Assembly: GCF_014646055.1 (NCBI RefSeq)
Contig: NZ_BMMS01000018.1
Location: forward strand, 124,001-188,000
Length of the DNA stretch: 64,000 nucleotides
From: Wenjunlia tyrosinilytica
GTDB taxonomy: Bacteria; Actinomycetota; Actinomycetes; Streptomycetales; Streptomycetaceae
Direction: 5' to 3'
The notes under the pieces are model-generated. The model was given only the letters and a program-made list of their open reading frames with translations, was not told where the DNA came from and searched no databases. A program made the translations under genes and the position numbers. Positions 27,215 to 36,388 of the stretch are shown one piece after another (the first letter of the stretch is position 1; each line of letters opens with the position of its first letter).

Positions 27215-28839
27215 GCGAGCCCAGCTACGCGAGCGGCGTGGGGGAGGTGCCGCTGCTCGGCGACACCATCGGGGGCAATCTCCAACGGGCCGTCGACGCC
27301 TTCCCCGAGCGCGAGGCCCTGGTCGACTGCCCCAGCGGCCGCCGGTGGACCTACGCGGAGTTCGGCGCGGCCGTGGAGGAGGTGGCGCTCGGCCTGCTCG
27401 CCAAGGGAGTGGAGAAGGGCGACCGCGTCGGCATCTGGGCCGTCAACTGCCCGGAATGGGTGCTGGTCCAGTACGCCACCGCCCGCATCGGGGCGGTCAT
27501 GGTGAACATCAACCCCGCCTACCGAGTCCATGAGCTGGAGTTCGTGCTCAAGCAGTCGGGGATCTCCCTCCTCGTCTCCTTCACCGAGTACCGCACCAGC
27601 GACTACCGGGGTATGGCCGAGCAGGTCAGGGGCGCGTGCCCGGACCTTCGGGAGATCGTCCACATCGGCGACCCCACCTGGGACCGGCTGGTCGCGGCGG
27701 GCGCCGCCGTCCCGGCGGGACGGCTTGCCGAGCGCGAGGCACGGCTGTCCTGCGACGACCCGGTCAACATCCAGTACACCTCCGGCACCACGGGCTTCCC
27801 CAAGGGCGCGACGCTCTCGCACCACAACATCCTCAACAACGGCTACTTCGTCGGCGAGACGATCGGGTACACCGAGCAGGACCGGATCTGCCTGCCCGTC
27901 CCGTTCTACCACTGCTTCGGCATGGTCATGGGAAACCTCGGGGCCACCACCCACGGAGCCTGCGTCATCATCCCGGCGCCGTCGTTCGACCCCGCGGCGA
28001 CGCTGCGCGCGGTCGCGCGGGAGCGGGCCACCTCCCTGTACGGCGTCCCCACCATGTTCATCGCCGAACTCGAGCTGCGCGACTTCGCCGAGTACGACCT
28101 GTCCAGCCTGCGCACCGGGATCATGGCGGGCTCACCCTGCCCCGTCGAGGTGATGAAGCGGGTCGTCACCGAGATGAACATGGCCGAGGTGTCCATCTGC
28201 TACGGCATGACCGAGACCTCGCCCGTCTCCACCCAGACCCGCCGCGACGACGACCTCGAACGGCGCACGGGCACGGTCGGCCGCGTGCTTCCCCACATCG
28301 AGGTCAAGGTGGTCGACCCCGCCGACGGCACCACCCTTCCCCGCGGGGAGGCGGGGGAGCTGTGCACCCGCGGCTACTCGGTGATGCTCGGCTACTGGGA
28401 CGAGCCGGAGCGGACGGCCGAGGCGGTCGACCCGGCCCGCTGGATGCACACCGGGGACCTCGCCGTGATGCGCGAGGACGGCTGTGTGCAGATCGTCGGC
28501 CGCATCAAGGACATGATCATCAGAGGCGGGGAGAACATCTACCCGCGTGAGATCGAGGAGTTCCTCCACACCCACCCGGCGATCCGCGATGTGCAGGTGG
28601 TCGGGGTGCCGGACGAGAAGTACGGGGAGGAGATCCTGGCCTGTGTGATCCTGCGCGAACCCGGCGGCACACTCGGCGTGGAGGACATCGCGGCGTTCTG
28701 CGAGGGCAGGCTGGCCCGCTACAAGGTGCCCCGCCACGTCGAGGTCGTCGATTCCTTCCCGATGACCGTCAGCGGCAAGGTGCGCAAGGTGGAACTGCGC
28801 GAGCGGGCTACGGAACGGTTGGCGCGCCCACGCGGATGA
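27211..28839 (+). CDS. Acyl-CoA synthetase, FadD-like
   Basis: A 542-residue ANL-family ligase, coupled by ATGA to the ligase upstream. Motifs are [49 protein letters not shown] and MTVSGKVRK near the C-terminus. The overall pattern is of fatty-acyl-CoA synthetases of the FadD type. Two different ligases from one transcript may cover different chain lengths in fatty-acid use, or feed acyl starters to a synthase. The latter is only a guess from proximity. Confidence 0.92.
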   Translation: MSEPSYASGVGEVPLLGDTIGGNLQRAVDAFPEREALVDCPSGRRWTYAEFGAAVEEVALGLLAKGVEKGDRVGIWAVNCPEWVLVQYATARIGAVMVNINPAYRVHELEFVLKQSGISLLVSFTEYRTSDYRGMAEQVRGACPDLREIVHIGDPTWDRLVAAGAAVPAGRLAEREARLSCDDPVNIQYTSGTTGFPKGATLSHHNILNNGYFVGETIGYTEQDRICLPVPFYHCFGMVMGNLGATTHGACVIIPAPSFDPAATLRAVARERATSLYGVPTMFIAELELRDFAEYDLSSLRTGIMAGSPCPVEVMKRVVTEMNMAEVSICYGMTETSPVSTQTRRDDDLERRTGTVGRVLPHIEVKVVDPADGTTLPRGEAGELCTRGYSVMLGYWDEPERTAEAVDPARWMHTGDLAVMREDGCVQIVGRIKDMIIRGGENIYPREIEEFLHTHPAIRDVQVVGVPDEKYGEEILACVILREPGGTLGVEDIAAFCEGRLARYKVPRHVEVVDSFPMTVSGKVRKVELRERATERLARPRG

Positions 28840-29539
28840 GGACCTCCGCCGCCTCGTTGACCGCCTGCGGGGTGCCCGTGAGGTCGAGGACGAACAGCGG
28901 GATGGACAGCTGGTCGGCGCGGACGCGGGCGTCGCGCGAGTAGCCGGCCAGCGCGAAGAAGGCCGAGGCGCAGTCCTCGTTGAGGCTGTTCAGCCACAGG
29001 CACTCGACCTCCTTGAGCGCCGTCGGTCTGATGTCCCCGTCGACCTGGGCGACCACTCCCTTGCCCCGTATGTCTATCCCGCTGCGGGCGCGGTCCTCGC
29101 TCGGCCTGACCTCGGCGAAGCCGAGCCACTTCAGATACTGGACGGCCGCGGTGACCGCGTCCGCCGAGGTGCGGATGGTGACCGGATGGAACGGAGGGCG
29201 CAGCGGCGGCAGGGAGGCCGCCGCGGTCGTCTGGCGGCGGGGCCCGGAACGGCCGGACGGCTGGTCGGTGCCGGTGCGCCCGGTGTCCACGGGGAGGCGG
29301 ACCGTCGCCCCGCAGGCGCAGCCGAACTCCGGCTGCGGCCACTGGTCGCAGCGCCCGCACTCGCCGCAGCGCAGTATCACCCAGGAGTCGTCCCAGGAGC
29401 GGTGCCTCACCTGCACGGGGATGCCCGCGCGCAGCAGTGGGACCGTCAGCGGCGCTCCGCAGGCGCAGGGAAACGTGGCCGGAGTGAACGCGTGTTCACG
29501 CCGGCATGCCGGGCAGCGCACCGGAACGCTCTCCGCCAT
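28808..29539 (-). CDS. Zinc-ribbon protein with a restriction-endonuclease-like C-terminal domain
   Basis: A 243-residue protein. The N-terminal part has two or three cysteine clusters (CPAC, CACG, CGECGRC, CACG), probably zinc ribbons. After a low-complexity linker, the C-terminal domain reads [34 protein letters not shown] and [10 protein letters not shown], resembling the D-xn-QVK core of Mrr-type nuclease folds. ATG 29539 is chosen because the cysteine motif begins right after it. Its 3' end overlaps the upstream ligase tail to tail by 32 bases. Nuclease activity is unproven. Confidence 0.7.
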   Translation of the reverse strand: MAESVPVRCPACRREHAFTPATFPCACGAPLTVPLLRAGIPVQVRHRSWDDSWVILRCGECGRCDQWPQPEFGCACGATVRLPVDTGRTGTDQPSGRSGPRRQTTAAASLPPLRPPFHPVTIRTSADAVTAAVQYLKWLGFAEVRPSEDRARSGIDIRGKGVVAQVDGDIRPTALKEVECLWLNSLNEDCASAFFALAGYSRDARVRADQLSIPLFVLDLTGTPQAVNEAAEVLIRVGAPTVP

Positions 29540-30213
29540 GGCTGGGCCTCCCGCAACAATCGCATCGGCTGTCCTGCTGTTCCCATGGTCTCCCATGGTC
29601 CACGAAGCGGGCCCGCCGGGGGAACGGGTTCCAGGACACGACATGGCTCGTCACCGTACGGAAGGGGCGATGAGCCGCCCTGCGGCGCTGCGGGCGCGAC
29701 TGAACTGGTGTGCCGCCGGGCGGAGTTGGTCCCATCCGGTCCACGTCGTGGCCGACGGACCGAAGGGGTGATCGGGAGAAAGGATCAGGAGGGCCGATCA
29801 GGAGGGGTGATCAGGAAGGCTGATCAGAAGGGCTGATCAGAAGGGCTGACAGAAGTACTGGCAGGATGCTGATCGAAGGAGCGGTTCAGCCCCGGGCGGG
29901 GGCTCGAACTTCCTGACAGCGCCCCATGTACGGGCCATGCGCAGTGTCCGCCTCATGCTCGACGAGTGTCTCGACGAGGACCGGGCGGCCGACGAGGAAC
30001 GGGCGGGAGGTGGAGACGGCTTTCCTGTTCCTTGCGCGCGCGGTCGATGGCCGGAAGAACCCCTTCCGCTCGTCCCCGTCCGGCTTTCCGTAATGCTCCG
30101 TAGTGATCCGTAATGCGGAATGCGTTTTTTGTATGCCGGAGGAGTGCGGGCGGGCTCGGCGCAGTGTCATGGGGGCATTTCGTCGAGCCGTGGGGAAGGG
30201 CTACTTTTGCCGC
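29540..30213. other. Intergenic stretch without a convincing gene
   Basis: About 670 bases. I see a tandem 13-bp repeat (29770-29847) and several short open frames on both strands with no family resemblance or good ribosome-binding site. Base composition around 30070-30130 drops (aatgctccgtagtgatccgtaatgcgg), as expected for a promoter region of the gene at 30214. Confidence 0.6.
29770..29847 (+). repeat. 13-bp tandem repeat, six units
   Basis: Units gatcgggagaaag, gatcaggagggcc, gatcaggaggggt, gatcaggaaggct and gatcagaagggct (twice) run head to tail, then gacagaag. The junctions of later units form TGATCA. The 13-base period is not a codon multiple, so it is not coding-driven. Confidence 0.92.
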
Positions 30214-30602
<389 letters not shown>

Positions 30603-30606
<4 letters not shown>

Positions 30607-30989
30607 CGGCGGCCGAGGGCACCGAGCACCCCTTCGTTTCGGCGGTCAAGCCGCTGGTGGACGCGATGGGTGGCGAGTTCGTCGAGCCCGGCCGCGCCCG
30701 CGGCGACGATGTCGTGCTCAGTTGGGAGGGCCGCGAGCTGGTGGCCGTACGGCTGCCGCACCTGTCCGACTCCTTGGAGCATTTGCTCGCCGATCTGAAG
30801 CGCAGGCACGGGATGCCCCTGGCCGAGCTGGACCGGGCGACCAAGCGATCCGTGGTCAAGATCCTGGAGGAGCGCGGAGCGTTCTCCGTCCGTCATGGGG
30901 TGGAGACGGTGGCGGCGGCGCTCGGCGTCAGCCGGTTCACCGTGTACAACTACTTGAACCGCGAGGACGCGGCGGAAGGCCGGGAATGA
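30603..30989 (+). CDS. Small helix-turn-helix DNA-binding protein
   Basis: A 128-residue protein. The C-terminal half VRHGVETVAAALGVSRFTVY then NYLNRE is a Fis/PucR-type helix-turn-helix. The N-terminal half (HPFVSAVKPLVDAMGGEF) is a small conserved domain. The GTG start overlaps the upstream stop. It lies 260 bases before the urate operon in the same direction, so a role in purine catabolism is possible but not shown. Confidence 0.8.
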
Positions 30990-31087
30990 CCCGTAGTGTG
31001 GGCGCCGTTGAGTGAACGAGGGGTCGCTCCGAGCGCCGAAGCCGTCGTCCAGCGGGTCCGGGCGGCGGCTTTTCGGCGCGCCGGACT

Positions 31088-31127
31088 TCAACAAAGTGTT
31101 GACGTGGCGGAGTGTTGGACCTAGCTT
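31088..31127 (+). promoter_or_regulatory. Promoter and overlapping inverted repeat of the urate operon
   Basis: TTGACG (31099-31104) and TAGCTT (31122-31127) are 17 bases apart, a good primary-sigma promoter. The perfect inverted repeat TCAACA-AAG-TGTTGA (31088-31102) covers the -35 element, so a bound repressor would block polymerase. The start codon lies 125 bases downstream at 31252. Confidence 0.7.
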
Positions 31128-31251
31128 CCTTAGCGGCCGCACACCGAGGCGGCCGACCGGTTCGGCCACCCCGTTCCGCCGCCCGGACGGCCGGGCGACG
31201 CTCCGTCGGCGATTCTCCGTGCCTTTCACCGCTCCCCCGCAGGAGGCCCCA

Positions 31252-31779
31252 GTGTCCTCAGCTTCCTCCCTTTCGAACGCCGCGACGACCGGGCTCGCCT
31301 GGCTCAACGCCGCCGCCGAGGAGGAGGCCGCGCCGCTGCTCCACGAGGTGTGCTCCGCCCGGGCCTGGGGGCAGGCGGTCCTGTCCGCCCGCCCCTACGC
31401 GGACACCGGGGCGCTGTTCGCCGCGAGCGACCGGGCGACGGCGGCGCTCACCGACTCCGGCCTCGAGGAGGCCATGGCCGGGCATCCGCCGATCGGGCGC
31501 CCCAAGGCCGGGGACCCGACGTCCGCGCGAGAGCAGAGCGGAGTGCGCGAGTCCCAGCGGGAGGAACTGCTGGAGATGAACCTCCGGTACCAGGACACAT
31601 TCGGGCATGTCTTCCTGATCTGCGCCACCGGCCGCACCGGGGACGAGATGCTCGCCGCCCTGCGGGAGCGCCTGGGCAACACCCCCGAGCGCGAACGGGA
31701 GATCGTCCGGGTCGAGCTGGGAAGGATCAACCGCATCCGGCTCGACCGGCTCGTGACCGAGAAGGGAGGAACGGTATGA
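31252..31779 (+). CDS. OHCU decarboxylase
   Basis: 2-oxo-4-hydroxy-4-carboxy-5-ureidoimidazoline decarboxylase, the last of three steps from urate to S-allantoin. Residues near 80-85 (GHPPIGRPK) match the family's HPRIG-like active-site loop, and RYQDTFGHVFLICATGRT with LRERLGN is the family C-terminal signature. The GTG at 31252 has AGGAGG five bases upstream. It is translationally coupled to HIU hydrolase (ATGA at 31776). Confidence 0.92.
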   Translation: MSSASSLSNAATTGLAWLNAAAEEEAAPLLHEVCSARAWGQAVLSARPYADTGALFAASDRATAALTDSGLEEAMAGHPPIGRPKAGDPTSAREQSGVRESQREELLEMNLRYQDTFGHVFLICATGRTGDEMLAALRERLGNTPEREREIVRVELGRINRIRLDRLVTEKGGTV

Positions 31780-32255
31780 GTGAGCACGCGGGAACCTCGG
31801 TCTCCACGCACATCCTCGACACCAGCGTCGGCCGCCCGGCCGAAGGGGTGGCGGTGGAGCTCGCCGTCCGCTCCGGCGACGGGACGTCCTGGGACCGCTT
31901 CGCCGCGTCCGCGACCGACACGGACGGCCGATGCAAAGACCTTCCCGAACTGCCCCTGGGCACCAGGGACGTGCGACTGCGCTTCGAGGTCGCGCCGTAT
32001 TTCCTGAGCCAGGACAGGCGATCCCCGAACGTGCACGGGCATTTCCCGCAGGACGCCGAGGACGAGCAGGCCGAGGGCAAGCAGGCCGAGGGCAAGCAGG
32101 ACGCCCCCCGCACAAGGGACAGCGCCCCTGAGAACAGGGACCGTGGGGTCTTCTTCCCGGAAGTGTCGGTGGCCTTCACCGTCGAGCCGGGCGAGCACTA
32201 CCACGTACCGCTGCTGCTCAACCCGTTCGGCTACTCCGTATACCGAGGGAGCTAG
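31776..32255 (+). CDS. 5-hydroxyisourate hydrolase with an acidic loop insertion
   Basis: Transthyretin-like hydrolase for the second step from urate to allantoin. It has the family's STHILDTSVGRPA at the N-terminus (catalytic His), a central Arg region and the C-terminal HYHVPLLLNPFGYSVYRGS with the diagnostic YRGS end. At 159 residues it is longer than the usual 105-120, because about 30 charged residues with an AEGKQ repeat are inserted between PNVHGHFP and FFPEV. ATG overlaps the upstream stop by 4 bases. Confidence 0.93.
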   Translation: MSEHAGTSVSTHILDTSVGRPAEGVAVELAVRSGDGTSWDRFAASATDTDGRCKDLPELPLGTRDVRLRFEVAPYFLSQDRRSPNVHGHFPQDAEDEQAEGKQAEGKQDAPRTRDSAPENRDRGVFFPEVSVAFTVEPGEHYHVPLLLNPFGYSVYRGS

Positions 32256-32262
32256 CAGCGAC

Positions 32263-33276
32263 ATGACCGATCAGTCCCGCCCCGTACTCCTGGGCCAGAA
32301 CCAGTACGGCAAGGCGGAGAACCGCGTCGTCAGGATCGTCCGGGACGGCCGTATCCACCACATCAAGGACCTCAGTGTCTCGGTCGCCCTCTCGGGTGAC
32401 ATGGAGGAGGTCCACACTTCCGGCAGCAATGCCACGGTGCTGCCGACCGACACGACCAAGAACACCGTGTTCGCCTTCGCCAAGGAGCACGGCATCGAGT
32501 CGGCCGAGCGGTTCGGTATCGCCCTCGCCCGCCACTTCGTCACCAGCCAGGAGCCGATCGAGCGGGCCCGTATCCGGATCGAGGAGTACGCCTGGGAGCG
32601 GATCGAGCCGAACCGCGGCGCCCGCTCCGACGGCGGCGCCGAATCCAATGGCGCTGAATCCAATGGCACTGAATCCAACGGCGCCGACTCCACCGGCGCC
32701 GACTCCGAAGGCGCCGACGAGGCCAAGCACTCGTTCGTCAGGAAGGGCCAGGAGACCCGGATCGCCCAGATCACGTTCGACGGGGAGGACTGGGAGGTCC
32801 TTGCGGGCCTGAAGGACCTCACGGTCCTCAACTCCACCGACTCGGAGTTCTGGGGCTACGTCAAGGACAAGTACACGACCCTCCAGGAGGCGTACGACCG
32901 CATCCTGGCCACCGAGGTCAGCGCCCTGTGGCGGTACAACTGGACCGGCGGCGAGGACGGGCAGCCCGACTGGGAACGCTCCTACGGCGAGGCGAGGAAG
33001 CACCTGCTGGAGGCGTTCGCCGAGACCTACAGCCTCTCGTTGCAGCAGACCCTGTACCAGATGGGCTCACGGGTGATCGACCACCGCGCGGAGATCGACG
33101 AGGTGCGCCTGTCCCTGCCGAACAAGCATCACTTCCTGGTCGACCTCACGCCCTTCGGGCTGAAGAACGACAACGAGGTCTACTACGCGGCCGACCGGCC
33201 CTACGGCCTCATCGAGGGCACCGTGCTGCGCGCCGGCGCACAGCAGAGGATCCCCGTGGACATGACCAACCTCTGA
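32263..33276 (+). CDS. Urate oxidase (uricase) with a pentapeptide-repeat insertion
   Basis: Cofactor-free oxidase converting urate to 5-hydroxyisourate, the first step of the operon's pathway. Family stretches are LGQNQYGKAENRVV, PTDTTKNTVFAFAKE (catalytic Thr/Lys region), HSFVRKGQETR, LKDLTVLNSTDSEFWGYVKD, ATEVSALWRYN and SLPNKHHFLVDLTPFGLKND. At 337 residues it exceeds the usual 300 or so. The excess is a GAESN-type repeat at about residues 118-158, where normal uricases have a short loop before HSFVRKG. ATG 32263 is 7 bases after the HIU hydrolase stop. Confidence 0.95.
   Translation: MTDQSRPVLLGQNQYGKAENRVVRIVRDGRIHHIKDLSVSVALSGDMEEVHTSGSNATVLPTDTTKNTVFAFAKEHGIESAERFGIALARHFVTSQEPIERARIRIEEYAWERIEPNRGARSDGGAESNGAESNGTESNGADSTGADSEGADEAKHSFVRKGQETRIAQITFDGEDWEVLAGLKDLTVLNSTDSEFWGYVKDKYTTLQEAYDRILATEVSALWRYNWTGGEDGQPDWERSYGEARKHLLEAFAETYSLSLQQTLYQMGSRVIDHRAEIDEVRLSLPNKHHFLVDLTPFGLKNDNEVYYAADRPYGLIEGTVLRAGAQQRIPVDMTNL
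32634..32723 (+). repeat. 15-bp tandem repeat, about six units, inside uricase
   Basis: Units such as ggcgccgaatccaat, ggcgctgaatccaat, ggcactgaatccaac and ggcgccgactccacc run in frame, encoding GAESN, GAESN, GTESN, GADST, GADSE and GADEA. Frame and fold-critical parts on both sides are intact. Confidence 0.88.
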
Positions 33277-33374
33277 CCCCTCGGGGCGAACCAGCACCGC
33301 CGACGGGCTCGGCGGCCGTCCGGTCCACCGGCCGCGAGGCTCGTACCCTTGAATGAGAGAACCGAGGAAGAACC

Positions 33375-34769
33375 ATGGCAGCACCCGTCGCACGGGACCG
33401 CGCCCCGGAGCGGATCGTCGTCGAGAACGTCGCCGTCGCCACCGTGGACGCCGAGGACACCGAGTACGACTCGGGCCACGTCGTGGTCGCGGGCAACCGC
33501 ATCGAGTCGGTCGGCCCCGGCGCCGCCCCGGCCGTCGACAACGTGGTGCGGCGCGTCGACGGCACGGGCCACCTCGTCACTCCGGGCCTGGTCAACACCC
33601 ACCACCACTTCTACCAGTGGATCACCCGGGGGCTGGCCCAGGACGCCAACCTCTTCGACTGGCTCGTTGCGCTCTACCCCATGTGGTCGCGGATCGACGA
33701 GCCCATGGTCCACGCGGCCGCGCAGGGGTCGCTGGGCATGATGGTGCGCGGCGGAGTGACCACCGCGATGGACCATCACTACGTCTTCCCGCGGGGCGCG
33801 GGCGACCTGCTCGGTGCGGAGATCCGCGCCGCCGCCGAGATCGGCGTGCGGTTCAGCGCCACCCGTGGATCCATGGACCGCGGTGAGTCCCAGGGCGGCC
33901 TGCCGCCGGACTTCGCCGTCGAGACCACCGAGGCGGCGCTGACCGCCACCGAGGCGGCGGTCGACAAGCACCACGACGCCTCGTTCGACTCGATGCTGCG
34001 CATCGGCGTCGCCCCGTGCTCGCCGTTCTCCGTCTCCACGGAGCTCATGCGCGAGGCCGCGGTGCTCGCCCGCCGCAAGGGAGTGCGCCTGCACACCCAT
34101 GGCTCGGAGACGATCGAGGAGGAGGAGTTCTGCAAGGAGCTCTTCGGTATGGGGCCCACCGACTACTTCGAGAGCACCGGATGGCTCGGCGGCGACGTGT
34201 GGATGGCGCACTGCGTCCACATGAACGACTCCGACATCGCCGCCTTCGCCCGCACCGGCACCGGGGTGGCGCACTGCCCCTCCTCCAACGCCCGTCTGGC
34301 GGCGGGCATCGCCCGTGTCCCGGACATGCTGGCGGCGGGGGTCCCCGTGGGCATCGGGGTGGACGGCACCGCCTCCAACGAGTCCGGTGAACTCCACACC
34401 GAGCTGCGCAACGCCCTGCTGATCAACCGCCTCGGCGGCCATCGCGAGAAGGCGCTCAGCGTCCGTCAGGCACTGCGGCTGGGCACCTACGGCGGCGCCC
34501 AGGTCCTCGGCCGCCAGGACGAGATCGGCTCCATCGAGCCCGGCAAGCTCGCCGACCTGGCCCTGTGGAAGCTCGACGGCATCGGCCACGCCGGGATCGC
34601 CGACCCGGTCGCCGCCCTGGTCCTGGGAGCCGCGGCCCCGCTGACCCTCCTGCTCGTGAACGGCCGTGCCGTGGTCGAGGAGGGCCGTCTGACGACCGTG
34701 GACGAGGACACCGTTGCGCGCAACGCCGGGCGCGAGGCCCGACGCCTCGCGGCGATCATGGCGGGCTGA
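33375..34769 (+). CDS. 8-oxoguanine deaminase-like amidohydrolase
   Basis: A 464-residue metal-dependent amidohydrolase. Metal and substrate residues sit in GLVNTHHHFYQWITRGLAQ, RLHTHGSET, MAHCVHMNDSD and GIGVDGTASNE; the family is annotated as 8-oxoguanine deaminase, acting on oxidised or normal purines to yield urate or xanthine. ATG 33375 follows GAGGAAG. Its place about 100 bases after uricase supports a role in feeding the urate pathway. A different purine or triazine-like substrate is possible. Confidence 0.88.
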   Translation: MAAPVARDRAPERIVVENVAVATVDAEDTEYDSGHVVVAGNRIESVGPGAAPAVDNVVRRVDGTGHLVTPGLVNTHHHFYQWITRGLAQDANLFDWLVALYPMWSRIDEPMVHAAAQGSLGMMVRGGVTTAMDHHYVFPRGAGDLLGAEIRAAAEIGVRFSATRGSMDRGESQGGLPPDFAVETTEAALTATEAAVDKHHDASFDSMLRIGVAPCSPFSVSTELMREAAVLARRKGVRLHTHGSETIEEEEFCKELFGMGPTDYFESTGWLGGDVWMAHCVHMNDSDIAAFARTGTGVAHCPSSNARLAAGIARVPDMLAAGVPVGIGVDGTASNESGELHTELRNALLINRLGGHREKALSVRQALRLGTYGGAQVLGRQDEIGSIEPGKLADLALWKLDGIGHAGIADPVAALVLGAAAPLTLLLVNGRAVVEEGRLTTVDEDTVARNAGREARRLAAIMAG

Positions 34770-34876
34770 CTCCCGGCACTCGCCGACTCCCCGTCACGCA
34801 CGCACATACCGCGCAGGTCACGCACAGAGTCCGGCCGGGCGGGACAGCGTTTCGGACGGGTCGCTCCGGCCCCAGG

Positions 34877-34921
34877 GAGCCCGGAGCCGCCGAGCCCGGA
34901 GCCGCCGAGCCCGGAGCTGCC
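34877..34921 (+). repeat. 15-bp tandem repeat, three units, intergenic
   Basis: gagcccggagccgcc at 34877-34891 and 34892-34906, gagcccggagctgcc at 34907-34921, then a partial unit gagcccgg. It lies between genes. Confidence 0.9.
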
Positions 34922-34941
34922 GAGCCCGGCGCGTGGGCCGA

Positions 34942-34973
34942 CCCGCCCCCGCCCCCTCGGGGGTGGGGGCGGG
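34942..34973. terminator. Strong hairpin between convergent genes
   Basis: CCCGCCCCCGCCCCC (34942-34956) pairs with GGGGGTGGGGGCGGG (34959-34973), fully in RNA if one G-U pair is allowed, with a minimal loop that must open by one or two pairs. It lies between the convergent deaminase and sigma-factor genes and probably serves both. Confidence 0.7.
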
Positions 34974-35112
34974 GGCCATGGCGGTCCGGTCGGCCCATGA
35001 GCACTTCGAGGACACCGGGAACGAGGTGGGGCCGCAGCCGTGGCGACCGTCCGGATGCTTCCCGGCGGGGGCCGCGGCGCCCCGCCGGGAAGCCCCGTCC
35101 GGCGGCCGGAGT

Positions 35113-35763
35113 TCAGCGCGCGGCCGCCAGGCGTGCGGGCGCGGCCGGCGCACCGCCGTGCTGGGTGTCCGCGTGCTGCGTGTCGCTGTGCCGCGTGTCG
35201 GCGCATTGGGTGCCGCTGTCTGCGCGCTCGGCCGCGTACAGCAGCGCGACGAGGTCCTCGCGGGCGCGGGCCACCCTGGACCGGATGGTCCCCAGGGGGC
35301 ACCCCGCCACCTGTGCCGCCTCCTTGTAGGGCAGGCCGAGCAACTGGGTGAGGACGAAGGCCTCGCGGCGGGGCCCGGCGAGCCCGTCCAGCAGTTCGCC
35401 CAGCGCCACCCCCTCGTCGAAGCCGGGCAGGTCGCGGGGCTGCCTGCGCTCGGCCGCCTCCTGCCAGTCCGCCATATCCGCCGTACGCGGGCGGGCGGCC
35501 GCGGAGCGGTAGCGGTCCACGACGGTGCGGCGCGCGATGGACAGCAGCCAGGTGCGGGCGCTGGAGCGCGCCGCGAAGCCGGGCAGGCTGCGCAGCGCCC
35601 GGAGGAAGGTCTCCTGTGTCAGATCGTCGGCGCTCTGCACATCGCTCAGGTGCGCGACGAACCGCCACACATCGCGGTGGGTGGCTCTCACCAGGCTCTC
35701 CACGGCCTCGTCCTCGCCGTCGCGGGCGGCCAGGGCCAGGGCGGTCACCTGCTCGTCGTCCAT
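35113..35763 (-). CDS. ECF-type RNA polymerase sigma factor
   Basis: A 216-residue group IV sigma factor. Region 2 is seen in DVWRFVAHLSDVQSADDLTQ then ETFLRALRSL and SARTWLLSIARRTVVDRYRS; region 4 in REAFVLTQLLGLPYKEAAQV and GCPLGTIRSRVARAREDL. ATG 35763 follows GGGAGG; a GTG at 35772 is a weaker option. The C-terminal tail carries ADTQH-type five-residue repeats, His-rich and outside region 4. It is divergent from a small zinc-finger protein that is probably its anti-sigma factor. Confidence 0.93.
   Translation of the reverse strand: MDDEQVTALALAARDGEDEAVESLVRATHRDVWRFVAHLSDVQSADDLTQETFLRALRSLPGFAARSSARTWLLSIARRTVVDRYRSAAARPRTADMADWQEAAERRQPRDLPGFDEGVALGELLDGLAGPRREAFVLTQLLGLPYKEAAQVAGCPLGTIRSRVARAREDLVALLYAAERADSGTQCADTRHSDTQHADTQHGGAPAAPARLAAAR
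35158..35217 (-). repeat. 15-bp tandem repeat, four units, in the sigma-factor tail
   Basis: Plus-strand units gtgctgggtgtccgc, gtgctgcgtgtcgct, gtgccgcgtgtcggc and gcattgggtgccgct. On the coding strand they give ADTQH, SDTRH, ADTQH and SGTQC. Confidence 0.85.
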
Positions 35764-35816
35764 CCGGCGCACCTCCCGGATGGCACCCTCGCCGGGGCAT
35801 CGGCGACGATCGAAGG

Positions 35817-36089
35817 GTGAACTGCTCCGACTACCGCACCGCCCTGTCCTGCCGCCTCGACGGCGAACCGCTGCCGGAGGGGATCGACGAGCGGTCGCTC
35901 GAGGAGCACCTGGCGCAGTGCCCCAGGTGCCGGGAGTGGGAGCGCCGGGCGAAGCGGCTGCGCGAGGAGACCCAGGAGCGGGCCGCGGGGGACCACATCC
36001 CGCAGGCGCCCGATCCGGAGGTCGTCCGGCGCATCCTCAAGGCGCTGCAGTCGGAGGAGCCCGAGCAGCCCGAGCAGCCCGAGCAGTGA
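35817..36089 (+). CDS. Putative zinc-binding anti-sigma factor (zf-HC2 type)
   Basis: A 90-residue protein. An N-terminal helix (CSDYRTALSCRLDGE) is followed by HLAQCPRCREW, the HxxxCxxC zinc motif of ZAS anti-sigma proteins. No membrane segment follows, so it would be cytoplasmic. The tail ends in a PEQ repeat from a 9-bp unit. Its divergent start lies 53 bases from the sigma gene's start. The GTG start (35817) has only a weak GAAGG. Partnership with the sigma factor is inferred from motif and position. Confidence 0.75.
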   Translation: MNCSDYRTALSCRLDGEPLPEGIDERSLEEHLAQCPRCREWERRAKRLREETQERAAGDHIPQAPDPEVVRRILKALQSEEPEQPEQPEQ

Positions 36090-36388
36090 GCCTGTCGGGA
36101 TCCGGGTGCTGGGGGCTTGGACGGTCGGGGCCGCAGGGGTGGGGGCCGGACGGTTCGGGGCCGGAGAGGTCGGGGTCACAGGGGGCGGGGCCAGAGGGTT
36201 CGGGGCTGGCGGGGGCGTGGCTCGGGATGCCGGGGCTTGTGCGGTCGGGGCATGGGTGATCGAAGAGGTCGTCAAGACGCGTCCTCACATCGTGGAGGGC
36301 ATGCGGTGAAGGCATGCGCTGAACGGCATGCGCGGGAAGGCACGGTCGGCGGCCCCACCGCCGACGGACAGGACGCGGCAGGGGGCGG
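36090..36388. other. G-rich degenerate repeat tract between convergent genes
   Basis: About 300 bases with no convincing gene. From about 36100 to 36255 the plus strand is dominated by variants of cggtcggggcc and gggggccggacggttcgg with many GGGG runs, which could form G-quadruplexes in single-stranded DNA or in a read-through transcript of the anti-sigma gene. Confidence 0.6.

Larger units (their letters stand above)
34770..35112. other. Intergenic stretch with a repeat and a strong terminator
   Basis: No convincing gene. It contains the 15-bp repeat at 34877-34921 and the hairpin at 34942-34973, and separates the convergent deaminase and sigma-factor genes. Confidence 0.6.

Noticed and set aside
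29770-29847. Possible CRISPR-like array
   Set aside because: Direct tandem repeats of 13 bp without spacers, and no cas genes anywhere in the window.
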